A DNA stretch of 57,506 bases, from positions 1 to 57,506 of the forward strand of contig JAQGDQ010002418.1 in the NCBI GenBank assembly GCA_030141605.1, read 5' to 3'. Positions within the stretch are counted from its first letter, which is position 1; each line of letters begins with the position of its first letter. A program made the position numbers and the translations under genes. This stretch comes from Tubiluchus corallicola (lineage: Eukaryota > Priapulida > Priapulimorpha > Priapulimorphida > Tubiluchidae). The notes under the pieces are model-generated. The model did no database searches and was not told where the DNA came from. It saw only the letters and a program-made list of their open reading frames with translations. Shown here one piece after another: positions 35,593 to 45,079 of the stretch.

Positions 35593-36699
35593 ATGTTGAG
35601 CAGGGGTCTATACGTTCATATCCCGTTTTGCCATTCGAAATGCCCTTATTGTGGGTTTTACTCCATTGTCGGGGATGAAGAGTTAAAATTGATGTACGTC
35701 GATCGTTTGCTTGAAGAGATAGCATCGATTGAGAATAAGGTATTTTCCACCATATACATAGGTGGCGGCTCCCCGTCCTCTTTGGGGTGTTCCCTCATTT
35801 CTAAGCTGATCGACGGCATTTATAGCCGGATTCAATATGAAAAGGTGGAGTTTACCGTTGAGGTGAATCCAGAGAGCGTAGATGAATCGCTCGTGAAGAT
35901 ACTGGATGATTGTGGGGTTAGCAGAGTTAGCGTCGGTTTCCAAAGCTTGGATGATGATGTGTTGAGGCTACTCGGAAGGAAGCATTCTGTCAAAACAGCC
36001 CTGAAAGCTTATGATGCACTGAGGTGCGGCAGATTTGCTGTGAATCTGGATGTAATGTTTGACATTCCCACAGTGCCCCAAAGCAAGATATATCGCACAT
36101 TAGAGGATATTATCTCCCTTGAGCCTGAGCATATTTCAGCTTATTCTTACACATTTGACACAGAGCACCTATCTTCTCACTCAGAATATTGTGATGATGC
36201 TCAGCAGTATATATCCGTTGGGGGCATTTTGCGGAGTAGTTGCTACAATAGATACGAGATATCAAACTATGCTTTGACGGGTCATGAAAGTGTGCACAAC
36301 AAACTGTACTGGGAGATGAAGGAGTATATCGGTATCGGGGCGTCTGCCCATTCATCCATTTACGACCAAGCCAACAGAAGATTGCGGATGAGCAATCCTG
36401 TGGATATAAACCGTTACATGGAGAACCCTGTTGCTTATGAGGAGGTAGAGCTGCTTGAACCCTATCCGCAACTGCTTGAGACGATTATTTTTGGGCTCAG
36501 GATGGATGAGGGTGTGGATTTTGGCACTATTCAGTCTTTCTTACCTCTTAAGAGTGTGTTAGATTATGATCTGCTGCACCGCAAAATATCGAAATTAGAA
36601 AAGGATGGTTTAGCCCAATGGACAGATACAAAACTTTCACTAACGGACGCAGGCAGGTTGTTGCTGGACTCTGTTTCGGACTATTTATGGGATTTTTGA
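35593..36699 (+). CDS. hemW: Radical SAM haem chaperone HemW (oxygen-independent coproporphyrinogen oxidase-like)
   Basis: 368 residues. The N-terminal LYVHIPFCHSKCPYCGFYSI holds the radical-SAM CxxxCxxC triad. Further typical parts are IYIGGGSPSSLG, VEFTVEVNPESV, RVSVGFQSLDDDVLRLLGRKH and IGIGASAHS. HemW proteins bind and deliver haem; the sequence alone does not fully exclude a HemN-like oxidase. The 3' end overlaps the start of a multihaem cytochrome, a fitting neighbour for a haem-handling protein. Confidence 0.86.
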   Translation: MLSRGLYVHIPFCHSKCPYCGFYSIVGDEELKLMYVDRLLEEIASIENKVFSTIYIGGGSPSSLGCSLISKLIDGIYSRIQYEKVEFTVEVNPESVDESLVKILDDCGVSRVSVGFQSLDDDVLRLLGRKHSVKTALKAYDALRCGRFAVNLDVMFDIPTVPQSKIYRTLEDIISLEPEHISAYSYTFDTEHLSSHSEYCDDAQQYISVGGILRSSCYNRYEISNYALTGHESVHNKLYWEMKEYIGIGASAHSSIYDQANRRLRMSNPVDINRYMENPVAYEEVELLEPYPQLLETIIFGLRMDEGVDFGTIQSFLPLKSVLDYDLLHRKISKLEKDGLAQWTDTKLSLTDAGRLLLDSVSDYLWDF

Positions 36700-36974
36700 T
36701 TATATGGTCCCTGGGGGGCAACGCTATTGCCATGGGAGATGGCGGTTGTGCTGGCGACTGCTCCACATGTCACGCCGACATTGTAAATATGGAGCAGCAT
36801 CTTTCGCTACAGACGTGCATAGATTGCCACAACTCTTCCATGGAGAAAAGGGTAAGTTTTTTGCCCACTAGCGGCGGAGGATGCGGTACAAACTGCTTCG
36901 ATTGTCACAGGAAGATCCCTAAAGACAGTTATCACAAACCACTCGAGACTTGCGTTGAGTGTCACGAAAAGTAG
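36618..36974 (+). CDS. Small tetrahaem c-type cytochrome
   Basis: 118 residues with four CxxCH haem sites: CSTCH, CIDCH, CFDCH and CVECH. A basic N-terminus and hydrophobic stretch (VVAGLCFGLFMGFLIIWSLGG) form a signal peptide or membrane anchor, so the haems lie in the periplasm. The start at 36618 overlaps hemW by 82 bases in another frame; ATG 36687 is an alternative with a shorter leader. It probably carries electrons between a membrane quinol oxidoreductase and a periplasmic acceptor. Confidence 0.86.
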   Translation: MDRYKTFTNGRRQVVAGLCFGLFMGFLIIWSLGGNAIAMGDGGCAGDCSTCHADIVNMEQHLSLQTCIDCHNSSMEKRVSFLPTSGGGCGTNCFDCHRKIPKDSYHKPLETCVECHEK

Positions 36975-37050
36975 GTCTCGTTAAGATCAACGGGCTTGAA
37001 ATTAGCGCAATAATGAGTTAACTTTTTCTGCACGGAGAATACATTATTAG

Positions 37051-38765
37051 ATGAAAACTTTTTCGAGACTGCTGTCTTACTTTAAGAAGTACAAGCTTCT
37101 TATTGCTGTTGCCCTGTTTGCGTCAGTCATCGTCGCAATATGCGAAAGCGTCAGCATTTATATGCTAAAGCCTACCTTGGACGGTATCTTCATAGATAAG
37201 AATAAGACCCTTTTGGTGTTGTTGCCTGTTCTGTTTGTCAGTGTCAATTTTGTCAAAGTTATTGCATCATTTTTCCAGAACTATATCTTGCGCAGCGTCG
37301 GTCAGAAGGTCTTGGGAGCTTTGCGCAACGACCTGTTTGGCAAGATTGTTCACCTTCCGATAGACTTCTTTAGCAACTCATCGACCGGAGAGTTGATCTC
37401 CAGGATATTGAATGATGTAAACTCCATGCAAAATGCGGTTCCGGTCTTTGCTCTCATCATCCGAAATGTGTTAACTATTCTGGGTCTTTCCTGTGTAATC
37501 CTCTACATGAGTTGGAAGCTTGCCATCATTGCGCTGATATTTTATCCATTTTTTGTATCTCCCGTAATTCGGGTGAGTAAATATATACGTAAGTATAGTG
37601 CAAAGAGACAGGCAAAGATGGGGGACTTAAGCTCATTTATCCAGGAGACATTCAGCGGTATCCGTGTGGTGAAGTCTTTTGTTATGGAAAAATATGAAAT
37701 CGGTCGGTTTGCAAAGGAGAACGCCAAGGATGTCAGATATCGTCTGCAGGTTGTAGCCGCAAGCGCTTCCACTTCTCCCATGCTGGAGTTTGTCGGTATC
37801 TTGGGCATCAGTCTTATCATATATTTTGGCGGCACGTCATTAACGGCGCGATGACGCCGGGTGAGTTTTTTGCATTTCTTGGAGCTTTGGGTGCTATTTT
37901 TGAGCCCGTCAAGAGGGTAGCAAACAGCAACAACGCCATACAGGAAGCGCTGGCAGCAGCAGATAGGGTGTTTGAAGTGCTGGATACAGAAAACGCCATA
38001 ATTGAGAACGACGGTGATCTGGACTGTGACGCCGTGGGCAAAGATATAGTCTTTAAAGATGTGCATTTTGACTATGGCAACGGCGATGTTTTGAAGGGTA
38101 TAAACTTCACCGCAAAGAGCGGCTCCACCATAGCCCTGGTGGGTTCATCCGGCGCCGGTAAGAGTACTGTCGTAAATCTTCTAAATAGATTTTACGATGT
38201 TACAAAAGGCTCAATAACCATAGGCGGCGTAGATTTGCGGGATTACAAACTTGCTTCACTGAGAAAGAATATAGGGGTAGTTGCCCAAGATCCGTTTTTG
38301 TTTGACAATACGGTGAAATACAATATCAGCTATGGGCTGGATGAAGCGTCCGACGAGGATATACGTGCGGCGGCTATTGCCGCATATGCGGATGAGTTTA
38401 TAAACCAGCTTGAGTACGGATACAGCACCCTGATAGGCGAAAGGGGCGTTAGGATGAGTGGCGGTCAGAGGCAGAGGTTGACCATAGCAAGAGCTGTATT
38501 GAGCAATCCTCCCATACTCGTCCTCGATGAGGCTACCAGCTCCCTTGACACGGAGTCTGAAAGAATTGTACAATTAGCTTTGGAAAACTTGATGAAGGGA
38601 AGGACCTGTTTTGTGATAGCCCACAGATTGAGCACTATACTGAAGAGTGATCTGATAATCGTCCTGGATGGCGGAGCTGTCGATTCCATCGGCAAACATA
38701 GTGACCTGCTAAAGACATCTGAATTGTATAAGAAGCTCTATCAGATGCAGTTTGATAAAACATGA
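37051..38765 (+). pseudogene. msbA: msbA-type lipid A/ABC exporter, frameshifted
   Basis: A half-transporter of about 570 residues. Six membrane helices (37051-37854) precede the nucleotide-binding domain (37851-38765) with Walker A GSSGAGKSTVV, signature RMSGGQRQRL and Walker B ILVLDEATSSLD. MsbA flips core-lipid A across the inner membrane. At about 37834 the reading GGxxVINGAMTPGEFFAF, continuous in the family, is broken by a small indel, giving two frames that overlap by four bases (ATGA). Sequencing error is the likeliest cause because the gene is essential in most diderms. It is followed by LPS-assembly genes. Confidence 0.88.
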
Positions 38766-39832
38766 AGGTGCTGCACTTTGATACAGGCAGAGAATGGCGC
38801 GGCGGACAGAGGCAGGCGCTGTTTTTGCATGAGGAGCTTTTAAAGCTTGGGGTTGAGAGTAATATAGTTTGCGAGAGAGGCGGCGAATTGCTGAAAAGAG
38901 GGAACTTCATCCCCTTTTCTTGGCGAAGTGAAGTTAGCATCTCTACAGTGTTTGAATTTCTCAAGATAATAAAAGAGTATGATCCGGATGTAATACATTC
39001 TCACGGTGCCCATACCGTTACGCCTTTGCTCTTCACAAAGATCTTTAATGGCAAACCAAAATTTGTAGCCACCAGAAGAACCGACTATAGCGTTAAGAAG
39101 CCGGTTTTGGGTGCACTGAAATACGATAATCGCCACTTAGATAGCTTGGTTGCCATATCCCAGGGGGTCAAGGATATACTCACAAATGACGGTATACACC
39201 CTGATAAGATTGAGGTCATACATTCTGGAGTCAGATTGTGTGATCAGTCTTTTGATGCGAAGGCTGTGCGTCTGGAGCTTGGCGTTTCTGAAGATGAAGT
39301 CTTGATAGGTACGACACAGAATCTATCCCCACACAAAGACCACTACACTATGCTTCGGGCTTTTAACGAAGCTTGTGACGCATCGTCAAATATTAGGTTG
39401 ATCGTCGTTGGAGATGGTCCTCTTCTCGATGACGTTCGTTCATTTGCCGCAGGGTTGAAGTGTTTTGATAAGGTGATACTTACCGGTTTTAGGGAGGATG
39501 TGCATCGCATACTTTCTGCCCTTGACATATATATGGTTTCCTCCAATAAGGAGGGTCTCAACACCTCCGTAATAGATGCCATGAGCATGTCGTTGCCGAT
39601 TATTGCCACGGATATAGGGGGGTTGCCTGAGCTTGTGGGTGATGGGGAGAATGGGCTTCTCGGCGATGTCGAAGATTTTTATACGCTCGGTGAGCATATT
39701 AAGACTATGAGCCGGAACATTGAGCTGCGCCAGGAAATGGGGAAAAAGGGGCGGGAAAAAGCTTCCTTCTTTTCTGCTGAGGCCATGGGGATGAAATACT
39801 TGGAACTCTACAGGAGGTTGGTGAAATTATGA
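38762..39832 (+). CDS. GT4-family glycosyltransferase (LPS core)
   Basis: 356 residues with the GT-B fold: N-terminal MKVLHFDTGREWRGGQRQ, C-terminal donor-binding part with IVVGDGPLLDDVR, VILTGFREDV and SNKEGLNTSVIDAMSMSLPIIATDIGGLPEL, the E-x7-E retaining signature. It likely adds a sugar to the lipooligosaccharide core, judging by msbA and lpxK next to it; donor and acceptor cannot be told. Start and stop overlap both neighbours as ATGA. Confidence 0.87.
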   Translation: MKVLHFDTGREWRGGQRQALFLHEELLKLGVESNIVCERGGELLKRGNFIPFSWRSEVSISTVFEFLKIIKEYDPDVIHSHGAHTVTPLLFTKIFNGKPKFVATRRTDYSVKKPVLGALKYDNRHLDSLVAISQGVKDILTNDGIHPDKIEVIHSGVRLCDQSFDAKAVRLELGVSEDEVLIGTTQNLSPHKDHYTMLRAFNEACDASSNIRLIVVGDGPLLDDVRSFAAGLKCFDKVILTGFREDVHRILSALDIYMVSSNKEGLNTSVIDAMSMSLPIIATDIGGLPELVGDGENGLLGDVEDFYTLGEHIKTMSRNIELRQEMGKKGREKASFFSAEAMGMKYLELYRRLVKL

Positions 39833-40021
39833 AGCTACCTCTAACGGCTGCCTACACATCGTACAATGAAGAGGACAATATCGCTGAGCATAGGATTTTG
39901 CGTCAAATATGGCATTCTTCATTGGGTACCTGGGCCTGTGGCGGCGTTCAGCGGATTTATACATCTGTTTATGAAGTACATCTATTTGTGGGAAATTGAA
40001 AGGAACGATCGTGACGAGTAA
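39829..40021 (+). pseudogene. GT2 glycosyltransferase with its middle deleted
   Basis: From ATG 39829 the first 20 codons (MKLPLTAAYTSYNEEDNIAE) match the start of WaaE/KdtX-type GT2 enzymes. From about 39890, in another frame, the sequence reads KYGILHWVPGPVAAFSGFIHLFMKYIYLWEIER, the typical C-terminal tail of the same family, ending at 40021. Some 180-200 residues including the catalytic core are missing, so the gene is dead or the sequence is collapsed. The ATGA overlap with the GT4 gene shows it was part of the LPS operon. Confidence 0.78.
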
Positions 40022-40937
40022 TAACAGTAAGGTTATCTCCATTGGCAACATAGTTTTGGGTGGTACGGGGAAAACCCCCATGACCGTCAAGATTGCCCAA
40101 AAATATCTTGATGACAATAGGAGGGTCTGTATCCTATCCAGAGGTTACAAAGGCCGCCTTGAGAAGGTTACCGGCAAGAAGAATATAGTCTTGAGCGATG
40201 GCTCAACCACACATTACAGTCCTCCTGAAGCTCCGGACGAAGCTTACCTTATCGCAGACAACTGTAAAGGGGCAGTTGTGATAACGGGTAAAGACCGTAG
40301 TGCGTCTTACAAAATAGGCAGAGAGGAGTACAATAGCGAGATATTCATACTTGACGACGGTTTTCAGCATAGAGCTATGGAGAGGGATGTTGATGTCGTT
40401 TTGTTGGATTATGCAAATCCGTTTAGTTGGGGTTTTCTCTTCCCTTTCGGCTATTTGCGGGAGCTCCCGAGTGCATTGAAGAGAAGGGGAGATGTCTTTG
40501 TATTTACAAACTCCGATAAGGATGTCATTCCGGAAAGAGCGAAACCTTATGTACAGGATAAACCGCACTTTTTTGCGTTTGTAAAACCTCTATGGGTATC
40601 AATAGGCGGTAATCGTGAGGGTGTTTCCATTCTTAACGGGTTGAGGTGTTATCTCTTTTCCGGTATCGCTTCTAACAAGAGGTTTTTTAATATGGTGGAA
40701 AGTCTTGGGGCGGATATTGTGCACGCCAAAGCTCATCTTGACCACTGTAGCTACAGTCTTGCGTATCTTCTGGAAGTCGTCGGGAAGGCTGATGCTTTGG
40801 GTGTAGATATTATTCTCACAACAGAGAAGGATTTTGTGAAGATACCTGATGAGATAAAGGAAAAGTTCTCCTATCTCAAGATAGAATTGTTTTTGGATAG
40901 GGAGGGTGAATTTTTTAATGTGCTTGACGATTTTTAA
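40011..40937 (+). CDS. lpxK: Tetraacyldisaccharide 4'-kinase LpxK, short N-terminus
   Basis: 308 residues from GTG 40011 (AAAGGA upstream). The P-loop region VISIGNIVLGGTGKTPMTVKIA, ILSRGYKG, FILDDGFQHRAMERDVDVVLLDY and RGDVFVFTNSD are diagnostic. LpxK phosphorylates lipid A precursor at the 4' position. Family members usually have 40-50 residues, including a membrane helix, before the P-loop; here only about 10 are present. The missing piece adjoins the deleted GT2 gene, so the lpxK start may also be affected. Confidence 0.9.
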   Translation: MTSNNSKVISIGNIVLGGTGKTPMTVKIAQKYLDDNRRVCILSRGYKGRLEKVTGKKNIVLSDGSTTHYSPPEAPDEAYLIADNCKGAVVITGKDRSASYKIGREEYNSEIFILDDGFQHRAMERDVDVVLLDYANPFSWGFLFPFGYLRELPSALKRRGDVFVFTNSDKDVIPERAKPYVQDKPHFFAFVKPLWVSIGGNREGVSILNGLRCYLFSGIASNKRFFNMVESLGADIVHAKAHLDHCSYSLAYLLEVVGKADALGVDIILTTEKDFVKIPDEIKEKFSYLKIELFLDREGEFFNVLDDF

Positions 40938-40985
40938 GTCTAATGTTATCTTAAACGTGATTTTATATACTTTTGGAGGTGGTTC

Positions 40986-42290
40986 ATGAATGCTCTCGCG
41001 CAAGAGCTTAACGCTATGATAAAAGGGGAGAATCCTGCTGTTTACGAAATGCTTTCATCTTTGGGTAAGAGTATGTTTTTCCCAAAAGGGATCCTCACAC
41101 AGACTGCGGAGGCAAACCAGAAGGCTCACAAATTTAATGCGACGATAGGTATTGCCACAGAGAATGGCGTGCCCATGCATCTTGGATGTCTTCACGAGCC
41201 TTTGAAAGCTTTTGAACCGAAAGACCTTTTTAATTACGCTCCGGCAAGTGGCAATCCAAAACTCAGGGATGCCTGGAAGGAGAAGATGTATAGAGAAAAC
41301 CCCAACTTAAAGGGTTCAGAGGTCAGCTCTCCTGTCGTGACGAATGCTTTGACGCATGGTTTGAGTATAGTTGCGGATCTGTTTGTGGATGAGGGGGACA
41401 TGATAGTTCTTCCGGATCAGTATTGGGGCAACTATCGCCTTACGTTTGCCGTACGTTGCGGCGGTGAAATATCGGCATACAACACCTTTACGGAGGCCGG
41501 CGGATTTGATGTTGATGCTCTGCTTGCAAAGGTCAAGGAGTGCGGCACCATCAAGGGCAAGGTTGTGGTTTTGTTAAACTTCCCCAACAACCCCTCAGGA
41601 TATAGCATAACTTCCGAAGAAGCCCACAAGATAGCGGATGGATTGGCTGTTCTAGCTGAAAGCGGCATAAAGATGGTAGTCGTGACGGATGATGCTTATT
41701 TTGGGTTGTTTTACGAAGACGATGTATGTAAAGAGTCCATATTTGGGCTTTTGGTGGGTCGTTCGTCAAATCTTCTCAGCATTAAGCTCGATGGCGTTAC
41801 CAAAGAGGAGTTTGCCTGGGGCTTTAGGGTCGGTTTTATCACTTTTGGCTCCACTGGCGGCGCTCAAAGCGAGACGTTTACAGCCTTAGAGAAGAAGGTT
41901 GCAGGTCTCATCAGGGGCACTATATCGAATTGTGCCACACCGTCTCAGACATTTGTGTTGAAGGCTCTTGGGGATGACAGGCTTGAAGCCCAGAAGGCGG
42001 AAAAGTTCCAGATACTGAAAGAGAGAGCCCTTGCCGTTAAGAGTGTGCTGGGGAGCGGAAAATATGACGATGAATTTGAGAGCTACCCATTTAACTCCGG
42101 ATACTTTATGTGTATTAAGCTGAAGGGCGTCAATTCTGAAGAGTTGCGGGTGCTTTTGTTGGATAAGTATGGCGTTGGCACCATCGCAAGCGATAGTACG
42201 GATTTGCGTATAGCTTTTTCGTGCATTGAGAAGGGCGATGTTGAGGAGTTATTTGACATTGTGCGTCAGGGGTGTCTTGAGCTCAAGTGA
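40986..42290 (+). CDS. PLP-dependent class I/II aminotransferase
   Basis: 434 residues, fold type I. Recognisable are YAPASGNPKLRDAWKEKM, VVTNALTHGLSIVADLFVDEGD, LLNFPNNPSGYS (cofactor-binding Asn), VVTDDAYFGLF and the PLP-lysine in IKLDGVTKEEFAWGFRVGF. The substrate is not evident; aromatic or aspartate-type activity is possible. Start ATG 40986 follows GGAGGTGG. It is a single-gene unit downstream of lpxK. Confidence 0.85.
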   Translation: MNALAQELNAMIKGENPAVYEMLSSLGKSMFFPKGILTQTAEANQKAHKFNATIGIATENGVPMHLGCLHEPLKAFEPKDLFNYAPASGNPKLRDAWKEKMYRENPNLKGSEVSSPVVTNALTHGLSIVADLFVDEGDMIVLPDQYWGNYRLTFAVRCGGEISAYNTFTEAGGFDVDALLAKVKECGTIKGKVVVLLNFPNNPSGYSITSEEAHKIADGLAVLAESGIKMVVVTDDAYFGLFYEDDVCKESIFGLLVGRSSNLLSIKLDGVTKEEFAWGFRVGFITFGSTGGAQSETFTALEKKVAGLIRGTISNCATPSQTFVLKALGDDRLEAQKAEKFQILKERALAVKSVLGSGKYDDEFESYPFNSGYFMCIKLKGVNSEELRVLLLDKYGVGTIASDSTDLRIAFSCIEKGDVEELFDIVRQGCLELK

Positions 42291-42388
42291 CGGGGGCTCT
42301 TCTTGACTTAGATTTTGGGTGTCGAGCACTTCAGCTGAATGTCGCGGTATGGTCTAAACTGTGGTATAGTTTATTCATCTGTTGGTGC

Positions 42389-42418
42389 TTGACGCTTTTT
42401 GAATTGCATTGGTAGTAT
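42389..42418 (+). promoter_or_regulatory. Promoter of the PAS/coiled-coil gene
   Basis: TTGACG (42389-42394), 18 bases, TAGTAT (42413-42418), about 25 bases before the ATG at 42444. A fair sigma70-type match in an otherwise empty 150-base spacer. Confidence 0.45.
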
Positions 42419-42443
42419 ATATAGTTTTGCGGGCTAGATTTTT

Positions 42444-43939
42444 ATGCATAATATTTTCGAAAGCTTTGCTGTGGACCTGAGGGTTGACTTCCATCACAAC
42501 TTTTACCTGTACAACGTTCCCAGAGAGGAGCTTTCCATGGTGGGTGAGGATGGTCTGTTGCATACCAAATCTCCCGATTGGATCAAGGAGCTGATCGCAA
42601 AGAGCCACTCTGAGGGAGTTCTGCTGTTGAGATAAATGGGTTTAGATACCACGTATTTCAGTTGAGCAGCGAGCTGTACATACTTGTCCTTGATTCTGAA
42701 GGGGCTAACCCGTTAAGAGATCTGATTTTCTCCTTTTTTAGCATGCTGACGAGGGACGGCTCTGTGGCCAATTACGAAGGCGTGGACAGAGTCGATATGT
42801 GGAATTTTGCTTCAGTGCTCAATTTCCCCGTATATGCAGTCCAGGCGGACTATGGTATAGTTGGCTATAATCCCGCTTTTCACGAATTTTTTAGTGACGA
42901 TTGCGACCTTATTGGCGATAAATGTTATCGGGTTATCTTCGGCCATGATCACCCTTGTGAAAACTGTTCTGCTAACTTCAGCATCGAAAATGAGGATGAC
43001 TACGTCTATGACAAGATAGGCATAGTCGAGAAGGATCTCAACTATTTTGATTACCGTATAGCCTGCTTTATGGAGCAGGGAGAAACGGTGGTCTACGGCA
43101 TATTGAGAGACGTCACAGAGAAGAAGATGTTCAAGGAGGAGATTGTTCAGCTCAAGAATGATGTTAAAGAGTCTGAAGAGAAACACGACTCTGTCAACGA
43201 GCTGTATGAGAATCTTGTAAATTATCACGACACATCCATCAGCAACATGAAGCTTCAGATAGGGGAATCAGAAACGCATGTCGAGGAGCTTAAAGAGGAG
43301 CTTTCTGGTGTTCGGGAGTCTTTTGAAGCCCTTAAAGGTGAGCTTGAGACTCTTACAGATAAGCACGAACAGAAAGAGAAAACCCTTAAAGAGGAGCTTG
43401 AAGAGCGTATCAGGCTAAAAGAGGAAGAGATCGAGGCGCTAAATGCCAAGTCCGGTACTGGAGAGAAGGTTAGAGAGGTTCTATCTGAGCTTGAGATGAT
43501 CAAGGATGACGCCAAGAGACAGGAAAAAGCGTATAAAGACCTCAAGAGCAGCATAAAGGAGACCTTTATAAACATCCTGTACAAGGTTAAGGATGGCTCA
43601 TTGGACGGTTCCAGCGTTAAGGCGATTATCAAGGCATTCCCTCTTGAAGAGCACAGTATCAAGCTGGTGAAGAAGAAGGTTGTGGCTAAGCCGAAGGCGA
43701 TCGATGATTTTGCTCAGGTGTTGGATGCCATAAGGGGCATGGGTGAGAAGGGAGATTTTTCTAGTATGAACTTTCATATCTTGGGCAGAATAGTGATCTT
43801 ACCTGAAGCGGAATTGATAGAGGACGGGCCTGAAGAATATGCTGCTGAAGTGATAAAGAAGCTCGTTCACAAGCACAACAATGGATACATAACGGATAGG
43901 ATCAAGCTAAAACTGCTCGAGTCTGTGGGGCTTCTGTAG
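42444..43939 (+). pseudogene. PAS-domain coiled-coil protein, frameshifted near 42620
   Basis: The first frame (42444-42635) ends in SHSEGVLLLR. One base later the other frame reads AVEINGFRYHVFQLSSELYILVL and runs to 43939, so this is one protein of about 497 residues broken by a one-base indel in GGAGTTCTGCTGTT. It has a first alpha/beta segment, a PAS-like domain (FPVYAVQADYGIVGYNPAFHEFF, with HPCENC cysteines and a closing DVTEKK), a long charged coiled coil (residues about 220-360) and a small C-terminal domain. No kinase or cyclase domain follows. The ORF from TTG 42662 alone gives 425 residues. Function is probably sensing or scaffolding, but unknown. Confidence 0.75.
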
Positions 43940-44050
43940 TGGTGTAAGCTGCTGTGTTGGGCGTCTTTTGCGTGTAGCTATGGGCAAACACTAAGGGAGA
44001 ACTCTTTAAGGCTCCTTGTGCTGGTCCGTGAGCCCAGTCCATGTGGTTGT

Positions 44051-44475
44051 CACGTCGTCTCCTGCTTGCTAAACACATCGAGAACATACGTCATCAGAGT
44101 AGACTATACAACACTCCCTCTCGTAGTTGCTTCACGTCGTCCTGTTTCCCTAGCACGTTGAGAAGTTCGAACGTACGTCATCAGATCGCAGTTGCTTCAC
44201 GTCGTCTCCTGCTTACCTAGCACGTTGAGAAGTTCGAACATACGTCATCAGATCGCAGTTGCTTCACGTCGTCTCCTGTTTGCTAAACACATCGAGAGCA
44301 CACGTCATCAGAGTAGACTATACAACATTCCCTCTCGCAGTTGCTTCACGTCGTCTCCTGCTTGCTAAACACATCGAGAACATACGTCATCAGAGTAGAT
44401 TATACAACATTCCCTCTCGTAGTTGCTTCACGTCGTCCTGTTTTCCCAGCACGTTGAGAAGTTCGAATGCAAATG
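44051..44475 (+). repeat. Six-unit array derived from the 3' end of the DJ-1/PfpI gene
   Basis: Copies of GCTTCACGTCGTC recur with CACGTCGT at 44051, 44133, 44198, 44265, 44347 and 44429: intervals of 82, 65, 67, 82 and 82. Two unit types alternate, an 82-base one and a roughly 66-base one. The last unit and part of the preceding one are the coding 3' end of the minus-strand PfpI gene, so the array seems to be repeated copies of the gene end pushed downstream of the stop. The 43940-44389 spacer contains nothing else. Confidence 0.85.
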
Positions 44476-44941
44476 CCGGTGTGGTTGCGGGGCCTCTGGA
44501 CGTCGTTATGTTGCCGTCTGTTACCACAAGGTCCTCCACATAGTTTGCACGTTTGAATTCTTCCCTGTATGCGGGGTATGACGTCAGATTCTTCCCTTTT
44601 GTTATGCCGGCAAACTCTAATATTGTGGGTGATGCGCATATTGCAGCGATATGTTTTCCATCCTTATTAAATTTCTTCAGAATCTTGATAACTTTTTCAT
44701 TACTTTTTAGATTTTCCATGCCGTCATGTCCGCCTGGAAGTATTACCATATCGTAAGCATCCTCGTTTAGGTCATCAAGCAACAGATCAGGCACTATCAT
44801 AACATTGTTCGCTCCATTGAGCATATTGCCATTAATTCCTGCAACATCAACATCTACCCCGCCCCTTCTCAATATATCCACAGTAGCTGTCGCTTCTATC
44901 TCTTCAAAACCATCCGCAAGCAGTAACACAACCTTTACCAT
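44390..44941 (-). CDS. DJ-1/PfpI family protein
   Basis: 183 residues, normal for the family. The strand-turn VKVVLLLADGFEEIEA carries the conserved Glu, DMVILPGGHDGMENL follows, and the nucleophile elbow IAAICASPTIL holds the reactive Cys. ThiJ/DJ-1 proteins include glyoxalases/deglycases and stress proteins; the exact activity cannot be told. Start ATG 44941 has AGGAGG upstream. The last 25 or so codons belong to the repeat array at 44051-44475. Confidence 0.88.
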   Translation of the reverse strand: MVKVVLLLADGFEEIEATATVDILRRGGVDVDVAGINGNMLNGANNVMIVPDLLLDDLNEDAYDMVILPGGHDGMENLKSNEKVIKILKKFNKDGKHIAAICASPTILEFAGITKGKNLTSYPAYREEFKRANYVEDLVVTDGNITTSRGPATTPAFAFELLNVLGKQDDVKQLREGMLYNLL

Positions 44942-45079
44942 AAGCGACCTCCTTCTTAACGATTTGCCTCGATCCTCCCCAATATTGCGTCATTAGGTTT
45001 AGTATGTCAACCCATATGTTTGTTGACTTTGTGTTAGGATATTATAAAATAGTGGTGCGGCTGTTTTTATGGTGATCAT

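Noticed and set aside
44051-44475. CRISPR array
   Set aside because: Units are 65-82 bp with no constant repeat/variable spacer structure, overlap a coding 3' end, and no cas gene is near.
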